Positions 23,887 through 32,521 of a DNA stretch of 64,000 bases are shown here, one piece after another. Position 1 is the stretch's first letter. Each line of letters opens with the position of its first letter. The DNA is taken from positions 62,001-126,000 of the forward strand of contig JAZKXT010000004.1 of NCBI GenBank assembly GCA_045611765.1, in the 5' to 3' direction. Below the pieces are notes generated by a model. The model was given only the letters and a program-made list of their open reading frames with translations, did no database searches and was not told the origin of the DNA. The translations under genes and the position numbers were made by a program. The stretch is from UMGS1649 sp045611765 (GTDB taxonomy: Bacteria; Bacillota; Clostridia; TANB77; CAG-465).

Positions 23887-25470
23887 TTATTTATTTTCCT
23901 CTAAATATTCGTCATAAGAACATTTTCTATCCTTAAAGCCACTTGGTGTTAAATCTATTATTCTATTAGCAACTGTTTGAACTAATTGATGGTCGTATGA
24001 CCTAAATAATAATACTCCTTTAAAGTTTTGCATTCCTTCATTTAGTGCTGTAATACTTTCCATATCTAAATGGTTTGTAGGTTCATCTAAAAGTAATGCG
24101 TTTGCGCCTGAAAGCATCATTTTTGTAAGCATACATCTTACTCTTTCTCCTCCAGAAATTACATTTGTCTTTTTCATACTTTCTTCACCAGAGAATAGCA
24201 TTCTTCCAAGATATCCTCTAACATATGCATCTTCTTTTTCTCTAGAGAATTGTCTTAACCAATCTGTAAGCGTAATGTCTCCTTTAAAAAATTCAATATT
24301 TTCTCTTGGAAAATATGCATTTGTTACTGTTTGTCCCCACTTAAATTCGCCACTATCCGCTTCCATATTGCCAGATAAAATTTCCATTAATGTAGAAATA
24401 CCAATACTGTTTTCACCAACAAAAGCTATTTTATCTTCTTTCGTCATTGTAAATGATACATTATCTAAAACTTTCTTTCCATCTACAGTTTTAGATAGAT
24501 TCTTCACAACTAAAACATCGTTTCCAATATCTCTATCTGGTTTGAAATCTATAAATGGATATCTTCTACTTGATGGTTTTATATCATCTAGAACAATTTT
24601 TTCAAGCATTTTCTTTCTTGAAGTGGCCTGCTTAGATTTTGATGCGTTAGCGCTAAATCTTGCTATGAAGTCTTGTAGTTCTTTTATTCTGTCTTCTTTT
24701 TTCTTGTTTGACTCTTTCATTTGTCTTTGAATAAGTTTACTAGATTCATACCAGAAATCATAGTTACCCACAAACAATTGAATCTTACCATAGTCTATGT
24801 CTGCAATATGTGTACATACTTTATTTAAGAAATATCTATCGTGTGATACAACTATTACTGTGTTTTCAAAGTTAATTAAGAATTCTTCTAACCATTCTAC
24901 AGCTGGCAAGTCTAAACCATTTGTAGGTTCATCTAGTAGAAGAACGTCAGGATTACCAAACAAAGCCTGCGCAAGAAGTACTTTTACCTTTTCTTCTTCT
25001 TTTAAATCTTTTACTAACTTTTCATGAAGTTCTGTAGCTACTCCTAAACCATTAAGTAAAATTGCCGCATCCGTTTCAGCATTCCAACCATCCATTTCAG
25101 CAAATTTCGCTTCTAGTTTTCCGGCAAGTATTCCATCTTCGTCCGTAAAATCTTCTTTAAGATAAATCGCTTCTCTGTCCTTCATAAGTTTATATAAAAC
25201 TTCATTGCCCATTATAACAGCATTTAGTACTTGCTCGTTATCATAAAGGGTATGGTCTTGCTTTAATACAGACATTCTCTCTTCTTTAGGAATTACAACT
25301 TCACCATTTGTTGGTTCTATTTCCCCAGATAAAATCTTTAAAAATGTAGATTTACCTGCACCATTTGCACCAATTAATCCATAGCAGTTTCCTGCTGTGA
25401 ATTTAATATTAACATCTTCAAATAACACTCTTTTTCCGAATCTAAGTGTTACTCCATTTGTCATTATCAT
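23887..25470 (-). CDS. ABC-F family ATPase (YkpA/YbiT-like) with one degenerate ATP site
   Basis: Two ABC domains in one soluble chain of 527 residues. Domain 1 has an intact Walker A (GANGAGKST) and H-loop (VVSHDRYF), but its signature reads LKEEEKVKV instead of LSGGE. Domain 2 keeps the signature ISGGERVR and DEPTNHLD, but its Walker A reads GENSIGIST (Lys lost) and its H-loop reads RSYD. In the folded protein these changes fall in the same composite ATP site, leaving one site intact. ABC-F proteins of this branch act on ribosomes. Relatives also have a weak second Walker A, so this is partly a family trait. Confidence 0.88.
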   Translation of the reverse strand: MIMTNGVTLRFGKRVLFEDVNIKFTAGNCYGLIGANGAGKSTFLKILSGEIEPTNGEVVIPKEERMSVLKQDHTLYDNEQVLNAVIMGNEVLYKLMKDREAIYLKEDFTDEDGILAGKLEAKFAEMDGWNAETDAAILLNGLGVATELHEKLVKDLKEEEKVKVLLAQALFGNPDVLLLDEPTNGLDLPAVEWLEEFLINFENTVIVVSHDRYFLNKVCTHIADIDYGKIQLFVGNYDFWYESSKLIQRQMKESNKKKEDRIKELQDFIARFSANASKSKQATSRKKMLEKIVLDDIKPSSRRYPFIDFKPDRDIGNDVLVVKNLSKTVDGKKVLDNVSFTMTKEDKIAFVGENSIGISTLMEILSGNMEADSGEFKWGQTVTNAYFPRENIEFFKGDITLTDWLRQFSREKEDAYVRGYLGRMLFSGEESMKKTNVISGGERVRCMLTKMMLSGANALLLDEPTNHLDMESITALNEGMQNFKGVLLFRSYDHQLVQTVANRIIDLTPSGFKDRKCSYDEYLEENK

Positions 25471-25535
25471 AAAAACGCCTCACTTTACCTATAGTATTTT
25501 ACACTATTTAGCCACATTTGTAAAGGAAATACGTA

Positions 25536-25585
25536 GAAAAAGCAGGTACTCAAAATGAATAAATTCACTTTAAGTACCTACTTTT
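25536..25585 (-). terminator. Terminator of the HAD phosphatase gene
   Basis: A long imperfect stem (GCAGGTACTCAAAATGAA against TTCACTTTAAGTACCTAC) spans the TGA stop of the HAD gene, with T runs on both sides. Confidence 0.75.
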
Positions 25586-26221
25586 TACAATTTTGCAAAC
25601 TACACTTTTAAATATGTTGTTATACCTGTTAACTAAAAGACATCTTACCCCCAACTGATTTGCTGAACACAAATCATCAAAAAGATTGTCTCCCACAATT
25701 ACAACTTTAGATTTATCTACGCCTATACTTTTTATCAGCTTATTGTAAGTTGCTACTTTAAAAGTTCCATCGGTATACATTATCCGACCTTGTGGTATCC
25801 CACATTCTTCCAAATTATAGTTTTGCTTGTTAATAGTAGCAAAATATACTTGACTCTCAACATTTAATTGCTTGAGCAAATCGTATACTCCGTCAAACAA
25901 ACAAACCTCCCGTGTGTAATTTTCAAAGTAGGTTTCATAAAAGTTTACTACTTTTACTCCACAAATTATTGCATAAATTTTTACAAGCAAATTTTGATTA
26001 GAATGATTTGTAGGAATAATGCCCGTCTTTACAATATACATGGCCGCTTTGTTCAGAGCCGAAACCACATTCTTCCTGGCCTTAGATACCTTAAAATGCT
26101 TTAATGTTGCTTTCACAGCATTAGTATGCTCAGCACATAAATCTTTGAGCGTTCCGTCAATATCCAAAATAACCACTTCTACTCTCTGTTTTTTAACAAA
26201 TGTAATTATACTATTATTCAA
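25565..26221 (-). CDS. HAD-superfamily hydrolase
   Basis: Motif I is VVILDIDGTLKD (nucleophile Asp and acid/base Asp). Motif II is in QVYFATINKQ (Thr). The C-terminal motif VVIVGDNLFDDLCSA carries the metal-binding Asp pair. The domain is about 218 residues, consistent with a phosphoglycolate phosphatase-like HAD, but the substrate cannot be predicted. GAGGGGTGAG precedes a TTG at 26221; the GTG three codons earlier overlaps that site, so I prefer the TTG. Confidence 0.8.
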   Translation of the reverse strand: MNNSIITFVKKQRVEVVILDIDGTLKDLCAEHTNAVKATLKHFKVSKARKNVVSALNKAAMYIVKTGIIPTNHSNQNLLVKIYAIICGVKVVNFYETYFENYTREVCLFDGVYDLLKQLNVESQVYFATINKQNYNLEECGIPQGRIMYTDGTFKVATYNKLIKSIGVDKSKVVIVGDNLFDDLCSANQLGVRCLLVNRYNNIFKSVVCKIVKSRYLK

Positions 26222-26369
26222 TATTCTCACCCCTCTAAAATAGTTATTTAAAGTTTTTGAATCGCTGCTAAATAATTATATCACACATTGAACGAATATT
26301 CAATTTTTTTGCTACTCATTAGTCTCACGTTGCTCACCAAACTAATATACTATTATATGGAGTGGTAAT

Positions 26370-26627
26370 ATGGATTATAATTTTTGGTGCTCTTCTGGTA
26401 AAGAACTTTCGATACTTGCTAATACACTGGCAATATACATTAGTAAAAATTATTGCGCTGACGATTTACTATCTATTGCATATTTTGTTGAAACACTAGG
26501 GAACAATTTATCTTTGCTAGGCAATCAAAAATTCCGTTGCGAAAATTCTTTAAAACCCCAAAACACAGTTAATTCATGTAATACCATCTCTCCTACAGCT
26601 ACTCAAAACCCAAATAAATTAGACTAA
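26370..26627 (+). CDS. Small protein of unknown function (85 aa)
   Basis: A compact N-terminal region of 50 residues (ELSILANTLAIYISKNYCAD, then LGNNLSLLGNQK) resembles, by eye, short helical proteins of unknown function common in Clostridia. A polar Asn/Thr/Pro/Gln-rich tail of 30 residues follows. Two Cys lie near the ends of the helical part. TGGAGTGG precedes the ATG. It is divergent from the HAD gene and upstream of tRNA-Cys. Confidence 0.55.
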   Translation: MDYNFWCSSGKELSILANTLAIYISKNYCADDLLSIAYFVETLGNNLSLLGNQKFRCENSLKPQNTVNSCNTISPTATQNPNKLD

Positions 26628-26632
26628 ATCTG

Positions 26633-26661
26633 TTGACTTATTAACAAAAAAATGTTATTAT
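26633..26661 (+). promoter_or_regulatory. Promoter of tRNA-Cys
   Basis: TTGACT at 26633-26638, 17 bases, TATTAT at 26656-26661. Confidence 0.65.
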
Positions 26662-26716
26662 ATAAGCGTGCTAAAAATTAGCATATATTTTTAGCTTTTT
26701 AATATAATATATTAAT

Positions 26717-26790
26717 GGCGCCATAGCCAAGTGGTAAGGCACGAGTCTGCAAAACTCTGATCCCCGGTTCAAATCCGGGTGGCGCCTCCA
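26717..26790 (+). tRNA. tRNA-Cys (anticodon GCA)
   Basis: A 74-base cloverleaf with encoded CCA: acceptor GGCGCCA/TGGCGCC, short D-arm AGCCAAGTGGTAAGGC, anticodon loop CTGCAAA and T-arm CCCGGTTCAAATCCGGG. Confidence 0.95.
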
Positions 26791-26794
26791 AAAT

Positions 26795-26825
26795 AATGAC
26801 ATCACGAAATTATCGTGATGTCATT
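26795..26825 (+). terminator. Terminator of tRNA-Cys
   Basis: AATGACATCACGA and TCGTGATGTCATT (13-bp perfect stem, loop of 5), followed by TTGTTTTT. Confidence 0.85.
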
Positions 26826-26853
26826 TTGTTTTTCATTGGCTAAATAATAGAAC

Positions 26854-27120
26854 TTACCAAGCTTGATCAGTAATAAAGTTATGTATCATAACCTGAGAAT
26901 ATGTTCTCCTACCGAACAGCTTCTTATTGGTGAAGCGCCCATTCTCATAACGCCAACCTTCTGGATAAGTAAGAGTTTCCGGACGTACCGTGGTAACAAT
27001 TTTTCTGACTCTACCAGTTACAGGTGACAACCTTACGGAAACCCTGCCCGGATTGAGCATTTGAAATACTGCCGCAGCTATCTCCAATTTCATCTCACAC
27101 ATCTTAACCTGTTTTGCCAT
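26854..27120 (-). CDS. Unknown basic protein with atypical composition, next to tRNA-Cys (88 aa)
   Basis: I do not recognise the family. The ATG at 27120 follows GGAGG at nine bases; an in-frame ATG three codons earlier overlaps that site. The product is basic, with an N-terminal helix (KMCEMKLEIAAAVFQML), an Arg/Val-rich strand region (GRVSVRLSPVTGRVRKIVTT) and an aromatic segment (YPEGWRYENGRF). GC content is visibly higher than in its neighbours. It has a good promoter and converges on tRNA-Cys. A transferred gene is likely. Confidence 0.6.
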   Translation of the reverse strand: MAKQVKMCEMKLEIAAAVFQMLNPGRVSVRLSPVTGRVRKIVTTVRPETLTYPEGWRYENGRFTNKKLFGRRTYSQVMIHNFITDQAW

Positions 27121-27213
27121 AATACCCATCCTCCAATAAATTTTTGTCTATATAGCACGCAATCAAACCAACCTTAATATTAACTAAAGGTTCACACTTA
27201 AATTGCCAATTTA

Positions 27214-27242
27214 ATTATATCATTATTTACATAAAAAGTCAA
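27214..27242 (-). promoter_or_regulatory. Sigma-A promoter of the 88-aa gene
   Basis: On minus, TTGACT (27242-27237), 17 bases, TATAAT (27219-27214). Confidence 0.7.
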
Positions 27243-27279
27243 TTTTACTATTATTATACGCTTTTTACATTTAGTTTTA

Positions 27280-27319
27280 AAATATGCTAATTGCTTTACA
27301 AGAAGCAATTAGCATATTT
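27280..27319 (-). terminator. Terminator of the XRE regulator gene
   Basis: A perfect 17-bp stem (AAATATGCTAATTGCTT and its complement, loop of 6) lies 37 bases after the stop. Confidence 0.85.
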
Positions 27320-27355
27320 ATTATTTTACATGTTTACAATATAATTTAAATATAT

Positions 27356-27592
27356 TTAGAAGTCTCTTTCTCTACTCATTTCTTCTAGTGTACAAATGTT
27401 ACCATCCTTATCTTTTATGAGCAATTCATAACCACAGACTTCACAGATTTTAGTTATAGTATCAAAAGTAGGTTGACTATTAGAACGTTCATAGCTAGAA
27501 ATAGTATTGTCGGCAAGCGCAACTTTCTTTCCAAGCTCCTTTTGGTAAAGCCCAGCTGTTAATCTCATATTTTTAATTATCATACCTAACAT
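27356..27592 (-). CDS. XRE-family helix-turn-helix regulator (78 aa)
   Basis: The first 60 residues are a Cro/C1-type HTH: IIKNMRLTAGLYQKELGKK, then DNTISSYERSNSQPTFDTI, with the recognition helix ending in SSYERS. A short C-terminal tail (YELLIKDKDGNICTLEEMS) follows. It is a DNA-binding repressor or activator with no extra domain. Upstream repeats at 27614-27660 are probable binding sites, which suggests autoregulation. No phage or toxin partner is adjacent. Confidence 0.85.
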   Translation of the reverse strand: MLGMIIKNMRLTAGLYQKELGKKVALADNTISSYERSNSQPTFDTITKICEVCGYELLIKDKDGNICTLEEMSRERDF

Positions 27593-27613
27593 AATTTACC
27601 ACCTACTAATATT

Positions 27614-27660
27614 ATGACAAATTTCGCAAGTTTCGTCATAAAACTGCAAGTTTCTTGCAA
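27614..27660. promoter_or_regulatory. Candidate operator of the XRE regulator
   Basis: GCAAGTTTC occurs at 27626-27634 and 27646-27654, 20 bases apart. The second lies in the palindrome TGCAAG-TTT-CTTGCA, and the first in an ATGAC...GTCAT inverted repeat (27614-27639). It sits 20-70 bases before the XRE start codon. Confidence 0.5.
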
Positions 27661-27773
27661 CCTTTTTCCTGTTAGTGGTAAAATGTGAAACCTTATTACA
27701 GAGCCCAACAAACTATAACAAAAGTGGGCTAACTCCCTAAAAGTCTACCCACATCTACTACAAACATAACGCT

Positions 27774-27805
27774 TATATTATATTATATTATATTATATTA
27801 TATCA
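27774..27805. repeat. Pentanucleotide tandem repeat (TTATA)
   Basis: Six copies of TTATA plus one variant (TCATA) in a row, just after the end of the glycosyltransferase gene. The number of copies could vary between strains. Confidence 0.8.
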
Positions 27806-27820
27806 TATCTTATTATCTTT

Positions 27821-29056
27821 TTATTCTTTTACAATCTCTTTAATTCCAATACTTCGTGTATGTACAATTGGTTCCCAGTTTTTCTCTTTAGAAAATATGC
27901 TTATAATATTTATAGGTAGCCACGTAATCATAAAAAATGAGTATAACAGTATACCATACATTACTTCACATATTTTTCTTTTGTTGTATTTAACTAGAAA
28001 AACATTTATTAAAATGCTAATTAAATAACTAATAATAAATATATGAATTCCTATTATTTGTACAATACCTAAAACAGTTAATTTTTCAAGTTCTAATCTA
28101 ACTAATATTTTTAATAGTACAATGCTTGTCATTACGCTACCGCCTACGACCTGCATAAGTGGCGACATGAAATTAAGTAGCATGTCTAAACTAGACATGT
28201 TTCTATTTTTTATAAACGACTTAAATAATCTTACTCCATATAGTCTTAAACATTTATGGGCTCCGGTTGACCAACGTTTTCTCTGCTTCCAAGATGCTTT
28301 CCAAGACACTGGTTGTTCGTCATAAGTTATAGCATCTTCTACAAATGCAATTTGTATATTATTTATGGCGCACTGAGCTGTAAATTCAATATCTTCTGTT
28401 AATGTAAAAGTATTAAAATGGTAAGTATCAATTATTTCTTTCTTTACCATAAATCCTGTTCCGTTAATACTTGCTGAAGCCTTAACATTCATACGTGCTC
28501 TATTAAAGAAAAAATTTTGCATCCAATAATATATTGAATAACAACCACTAATCCAATTATCTTTGGGATTTTTACTATCTCTATATCCTTGAGCCACTTT
28601 ATATCCAATTTGCAGTGTATCATTCATTCTTTTCAAAAAGTTTGGGTGAACAACATTATCTGCATCAAATATTATATAGGCATCAAAATCTTCGTTTTGG
28701 GTTTCAGAAAATGCATATCTTAAAGCATCCGCTTTGCATACACAACTACCACAGTCAATTATTCTACTCCCCAAATCTAGCGCGACCTGTCTTGTGCTAT
28801 CTGTGCAATTATTAGGTATTACACAAAGTTCATATAACTCGTCGGGATAATTTTGATTGTTAATGCTTTCAATTAAGCTTGCTATAACATTTTCTTCATT
28901 CCTACAAGCCACAAGTATTTTAAATTTATACTTGGGCTCATAAGATTTTATTTGTCTCTTTTTTACATTTACAAAAGCCGTTATAGAAGTAAGCACAAAA
29001 TATGCGCCATAAATAATAAGCATAAGCGTAATTGCATTTAATATGTACACTACCAC
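27821..29056 (-). CDS. Membrane-bound family 2 glycosyltransferase
   Basis: An N-terminal membrane helix, then a GT-A domain: VACRNEENVIASLIESI, the DxD site in IIFDADNVVHPNF, TLTEDIEFT, and the QxxRW motif in SWKQRKRWSTG. Three to four C-terminal membrane helices follow. This is the layout of processive beta-glycosyltransferases that make or export polysaccharide (cellulose, hyaluronan or poly-GlcNAc type). The polymer is unknown; no partner gene is adjacent. The start is GTG at 29056, behind AAAGGAG. Confidence 0.85.
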   Translation of the reverse strand: MVVYILNAITLMLIIYGAYFVLTSITAFVNVKKRQIKSYEPKYKFKILVACRNEENVIASLIESINNQNYPDELYELCVIPNNCTDSTRQVALDLGSRIIDCGSCVCKADALRYAFSETQNEDFDAYIIFDADNVVHPNFLKRMNDTLQIGYKVAQGYRDSKNPKDNWISGCYSIYYWMQNFFFNRARMNVKASASINGTGFMVKKEIIDTYHFNTFTLTEDIEFTAQCAINNIQIAFVEDAITYDEQPVSWKASWKQRKRWSTGAHKCLRLYGVRLFKSFIKNRNMSSLDMLLNFMSPLMQVVGGSVMTSIVLLKILVRLELEKLTVLGIVQIIGIHIFIISYLISILINVFLVKYNKRKICEVMYGILLYSFFMITWLPINIISIFSKEKNWEPIVHTRSIGIKEIVKE

Positions 29057-29215
29057 TTTTTCTCCTTTTCTTTTTTGTTTTTCCTATTCATATTCTATGT
29101 AATATATATTTATATATTAGTTTTATATGAAATTATTTATTTTAGTTTAACAAACATTCTTATATAAATCATATTTTCTAACAAATCAATTAAAATTTAT
29201 ATATATATATATAAT

Positions 29216-29252
29216 AACAGAGCGTAACTTTTAAATTCAGTTACGCTCTGTT
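29216..29252 (-). terminator. Terminator of pgeF
   Basis: AACAGAGCGTAACT and AGTTACGCTCTGTT (14 bp, loop of 9) lie just after the pgeF stop. Confidence 0.85.
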
Positions 29253-29258
29253 GTATAT

Positions 29259-30119
29259 TTAAATTATTTTAACAATAGTTGCCATACACCCATAGTCTTG
29301 TTCGCCTTTTTGAGTTTTCGACCTATATGAGTAAAAATGTTCGTTGTTACAGCAAGTACAGATATTTGCAAAATGTATATTTTCCTCTTTAACCCCAATA
29401 TTTATTAAGTCTTTTGTTATAACATAAGGTAAATCTATATGAAATCTCTTTGGATTTCCTTTTTCATATGCTATATATTCTTCTTCATAAGGCCAAATGT
29501 CTGTAAATATCTTTTTAAAATTCTCATCTTCACTTGAAAAACAGCATTTAAGAACTGATGGTGAAACACATATTATTAAATCTGCTGGATTTGTTCCAAA
29601 TAACTCTTGCATGTTCTCTATAGCTTTTATATAAATTCTTTTCGCGGTCCCTTTCCAACCGCTATGTACATTTGCCACCTTATTATTCTTAATATCATAA
29701 ATTATTATAGCATTACAGTCTGCCGTTGTAACAAGTGTTGTTATTCCGGGTTCCATTATATAACCATCAATGGGCTCACTATTAATATTTTGGAATCTAT
29801 ATTCATCTTTATTTTTTTCTGTTAGATACAAGATATTATCTGTATGATCTTGTCTTGCTTTATATACTTCATCTGCATTTAAATTTAATTTATCACAAAT
29901 TATATTTAAATTTTGAATCACATTTCCTTTTTTATCTGTTCCTGCTAATCTAAAATTAAGGCTTCCCATTACACCTTCACTTACTCCCCCGCGCCTTAAT
30001 GTAACTACTGCTATTATCTTATCACTGTGCTCGCTCAAAGCTTTAAATGTTAAATACTCCACTTCGCCGTTTTTAACATGTGTCACTTGTTCATTTGAAA
30101 ATTCTTCACACTTTTCCAC
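29259..30119 (-). CDS. pgeF: Peptidoglycan editing factor / purine nucleoside phosphorylase family (YfiH, LACC1-like)
   Basis: The zinc and catalytic residues are present: QDHTDNI, TTADCNAI and VHSGWKGTAKR, with the closing FYSYRSKTQKGEQDYG. Members of this family act on purine nucleosides and, in E. coli, prevent misincorporation of L-Ser into peptidoglycan precursors. The 286-residue length is normal. The start is GTG at 30119, behind GAGGTGG. It is divergent from spoVAC with 95 bases between them. Confidence 0.9.
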   Translation of the reverse strand: MEKCEEFSNEQVTHVKNGEVEYLTFKALSEHSDKIIAVVTLRRGGVSEGVMGSLNFRLAGTDKKGNVIQNLNIICDKLNLNADEVYKARQDHTDNILYLTEKNKDEYRFQNINSEPIDGYIMEPGITTLVTTADCNAIIIYDIKNNKVANVHSGWKGTAKRIYIKAIENMQELFGTNPADLIICVSPSVLKCCFSSEDENFKKIFTDIWPYEEEYIAYEKGNPKRFHIDLPYVITKDLINIGVKEENIHFANICTCCNNEHFYSYRSKTQKGEQDYGCMATIVKII

Positions 30120-30214
30120 TTAATCCACCTCAAAATATTTGTCACGCAAATATTTTACTAAACTTTTTTAATATTTACAACTAAAACTACTAATAATATT
30201 TTTGGTGATTTATT

Positions 30215-30676
30215 ATGGAATATACAAAAATGGGAATGAACAACAAAGAATATACAGAGTATGTAGAAAACAAAGCTGAAAAAAGTAATATACTAAAAGA
30301 GTGTATTGTAGCTTTTATAATTGGTGGTATTATTTGCATTATTGGTCAAATTATAAAAGACGTGGCTTTGAATATGGGAGCAGATGAAAAAACAGCCGGC
30401 GCAATTTGCTCTATTTCATTAATATTTTTAGGTGCTCTCCTTACCGCATTAAAATTATACCAGCGTATAGGTAAAGTGGCCGGTGCTGGTTCTATCGTTC
30501 CAATAACAGGATTTTCTAACTCAATTGTATCCCCCGCTATCGAATATAAATCTGAAGGATTAGTATTAGGAATTGGAGCAAATATGTTTAAGGTCGCAGG
30601 TCCTGTACTTGTTTATGGTATAGGTTCGTCTGTAATACTTGGACTTATATATTACCTTATTAATCTATTTATGTAA
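30215..30676 (+). CDS. spoVAC: Stage V sporulation protein AC
   Basis: A 153-residue membrane protein with the SpoVAC features ECIVAFIIGGIICIIGQII at residues about 29-47, further helices, and SIVPITGFSNSIVSPAIE. SpoVAC lies in the spore inner membrane and is part of the channel that takes up dipicolinic acid in sporulation and releases it in germination; in Bacillus it has mechanosensitive channel activity. The operon has only AC, AD and AE, the minimal set seen in Clostridia. In Bacillus it is a sigma-G operon; I could not find a clear sigma-G promoter here. Confidence 0.95.
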   Translation: MEYTKMGMNNKEYTEYVENKAEKSNILKECIVAFIIGGIICIIGQIIKDVALNMGADEKTAGAICSISLIFLGALLTALKLYQRIGKVAGAGSIVPITGFSNSIVSPAIEYKSEGLVLGIGANMFKVAGPVLVYGIGSSVILGLIYYLINLFM

Positions 30677-30690
30677 GTAGGAGGAATATT

Positions 30691-31728
30691 ATGAAAATTG
30701 GGAAACAAACCATTATATTTGAAAACAAACCAGCTATACTTTCTGTTGGTTCCGCTGTTGGCCCTAAAGAAAAAGAAGGACCTTTAGGCGAGTTGTTTGA
30801 TACATCAGTAGAAGATGTATACTTTGGTGAAATCACATTTGAAAAAGCTGAGTCAAAATTTATGGCTGAAGCTATGGGAATTGCTATAAAAAAAGCCGAA
30901 CTTAAAATTTCAGATATAGATTTTGCCTTTGCGGGTGATCTTTTAAACCAATGTATCTCTTCTGGATATTCTGCAAGGAATTTGGAAATTCCATTCTTTG
31001 GCCTTTATGGTGCTTGTTCTACATTTGCCGAAGCAAATATTTTAGCTGCATCATTTGTAAATTCAGGATACTCATATAACGCTATAGCATCAGCATCTTC
31101 ACACTTTTGCGCATCCGAAAGGCAGTTTAGAATGCCGCTTGAACAAGGGACACAAATGACTCCAACAAGTCAATGGACGGTAACTGGAAGCGGTGCTACA
31201 TTAATAGTGCCAAATAACGAACGAATACAATATGAATTACCTCATATAGTTGGTGCAACGCCTGGTAAAGTAATTGACCAAGGAATAACAGACATTGCAA
31301 ATATGGGTGCTGCTATGGCACCTGCTGCTTTTGATACGTTAGTTACGCACTTTGAAGATACTGGAAGAGCCCCAGATTACTACGATTTAATTATAACTGG
31401 AGACCTAGGAGATTTAGGTTCTAAAATACTTATAGAACAGCTACAAAACTATGGCTATGATATTTCCAAACAACATATAGATTGTGGTACAACAATTTTT
31501 GATTGTAAAGAACAAGAAACTCATATGGGTGGTAGTGGTTGTGGATGTAGTGCTGCTGTATTTTGTGCATACATTTACCCAAGGCTTAGGAATAAAAGTC
31601 TAAATAAAGTTCTTCTTGTTGCAACTGGAGCTTTAATGAGTCCCGTATCTTTAGGGCAAGGTGAATCAATTCCCGCTATTGCTCACGCTGTAATTATTGA
31701 AACCCTAGATAAAATGGAGGAAGGATAA
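30691..31728 (+). CDS. spoVAD: Stage V sporulation protein AD
   Basis: Starts KIGKQTIIFENKPAILSVGS and keeps VEDVYFGEITFEKAESK and GGSGCGCSAAVF, the signatures of SpoVAD, a thiolase-like fold that binds dipicolinic acid and has lost thiolase activity. The 345-residue length is normal. It follows spoVAC by 14 bases with a TAGGAGG site and is translationally close to spoVAE (one base apart). Confidence 0.96.
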   Translation: MKIGKQTIIFENKPAILSVGSAVGPKEKEGPLGELFDTSVEDVYFGEITFEKAESKFMAEAMGIAIKKAELKISDIDFAFAGDLLNQCISSGYSARNLEIPFFGLYGACSTFAEANILAASFVNSGYSYNAIASASSHFCASERQFRMPLEQGTQMTPTSQWTVTGSGATLIVPNNERIQYELPHIVGATPGKVIDQGITDIANMGAAMAPAAFDTLVTHFEDTGRAPDYYDLIITGDLGDLGSKILIEQLQNYGYDISKQHIDCGTTIFDCKEQETHMGGSGCGCSAAVFCAYIYPRLRNKSLNKVLLVATGALMSPVSLGQGESIPAIAHAVIIETLDKMEEG

Positions 31729-31729
31729 T

Positions 31730-32098
31730 ATGGATATGTTTTTAGACTATTTAAAAGTTTTTATAACTGGTGGTGCTATCTGTTCGATAGGGCAAATCCT
31801 TATAGACAAAACCAAACTTACTCCAGCAAGAATACTTGTACTATTTGTAACATTGGGTGTAATTCTTACTGGTCTTGGAGTATATGAGTATATCGTAGAC
31901 TTTGGTGGTGCTGGTGCAACTGTTCCTATTAGTGGTTTTGGTTATACCTTAGCAAATGGTGTTATGGAAGCAGTAGACGAACACGGGTTATTGGGTATAT
32001 TTGTTGGTGGCGTTACCGCGGCTGCAAGTGGTATATCTGCTGCAATTATATTTGGATATTTGTTTGCTTTAATTAGTAAGCCGGATATTAAAAAGTAA
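31730..32098 (+). CDS. spoVAE: Stage V sporulation protein AE (SpoVAEb-like)
   Basis: A 122-residue membrane protein with FITGGAICSIGQILIDKTKL, the first helix shared with SpoVAC, and a helix pair at the C-terminus containing GIFVGGVTAAASGISAAII. Together with AC and AD it forms the dipicolinate transport machinery. It begins one base after the spoVAD stop, behind ATGGAGGAAGG, and is followed by a terminator. Confidence 0.95.
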   Translation: MDMFLDYLKVFITGGAICSIGQILIDKTKLTPARILVLFVTLGVILTGLGVYEYIVDFGGAGATVPISGFGYTLANGVMEAVDEHGLLGIFVGGVTAAASGISAAIIFGYLFALISKPDIKK

Positions 32099-32111
32099 TT
32101 ATAAATTACAT

Positions 32112-32144
32112 AAAGGAGTGAAACTTATATGTGTTCCACTCCTT
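32112..32144 (+). terminator. Terminator of the spoVA operon
   Basis: AAGGAGTG and CACTCCTT with a 16-base internal segment, a few bases after the spoVAE stop. A T-poor tail weakens the call. Confidence 0.55.
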
Positions 32145-32150
32145 ATATTA

Positions 32151-32459
32151 TCACTCAATATATGCCCATATTAATATATTACCAAAAAGTCTAAATTCTG
32201 CTCCACACGCACCAACTCCTTCCGCCACAGCATCAGATCCTGGTGTATGTGTTATTTGTTTGTTTTGTATATAACTTATTGTATATCCTAAACCTGTGTA
32301 AGTCACTTTTTCTAAATTCGCTTCTTGTTTTAGATTAATTAATGGATATGTATAATATTTAGCATGTCTTAGTCTTAAACAATCTATAGTTACAAATATA
32401 ATCCATATAAATATTAGTATTATAATAGAAAAGATTGCTATTTTTAATACTCTATTCAT
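32151..32459 (-). CDS. Single-helix membrane protein of unknown function (102 aa)
   Basis: A strong N-terminal signal anchor (IAIFSIIILIFIWIIFVTID) is followed by 75 residues outside the membrane, including TYPLINLKQEA and YTGLGYTISYIQNKQ. Two Cys are present, C27 beside the membrane and one in VGACGAEF. The family is unrecognised. TTGAAT and TAAAAT 17 bases apart upstream suggest its own sigma-A promoter. It converges on spoVAE. Confidence 0.6.
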   Translation of the reverse strand: MNRVLKIAIFSIIILIFIWIIFVTIDCLRLRHAKYYTYPLINLKQEANLEKVTYTGLGYTISYIQNKQITHTPGSDAVAEGVGACGAEFRLFGNILIWAYIE

Positions 32460-32521
32460 ATTTATTCCCCCTTAATTTATATAAACATTTTAACATTTAA
32501 CAAAAATATATTCAATACCAT

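Noticed and set aside
27774..27805. CRISPR array or origin-type repeat
   Set aside because: Units are only five bases with no spacers; it is a simple tandem repeat. No CRISPR array or insertion sequence was found in the window.
30120..30214. Possible sigma-G promoter of the spoVA operon
   Set aside because: I searched for the -35/-10 pair and found no acceptable match.
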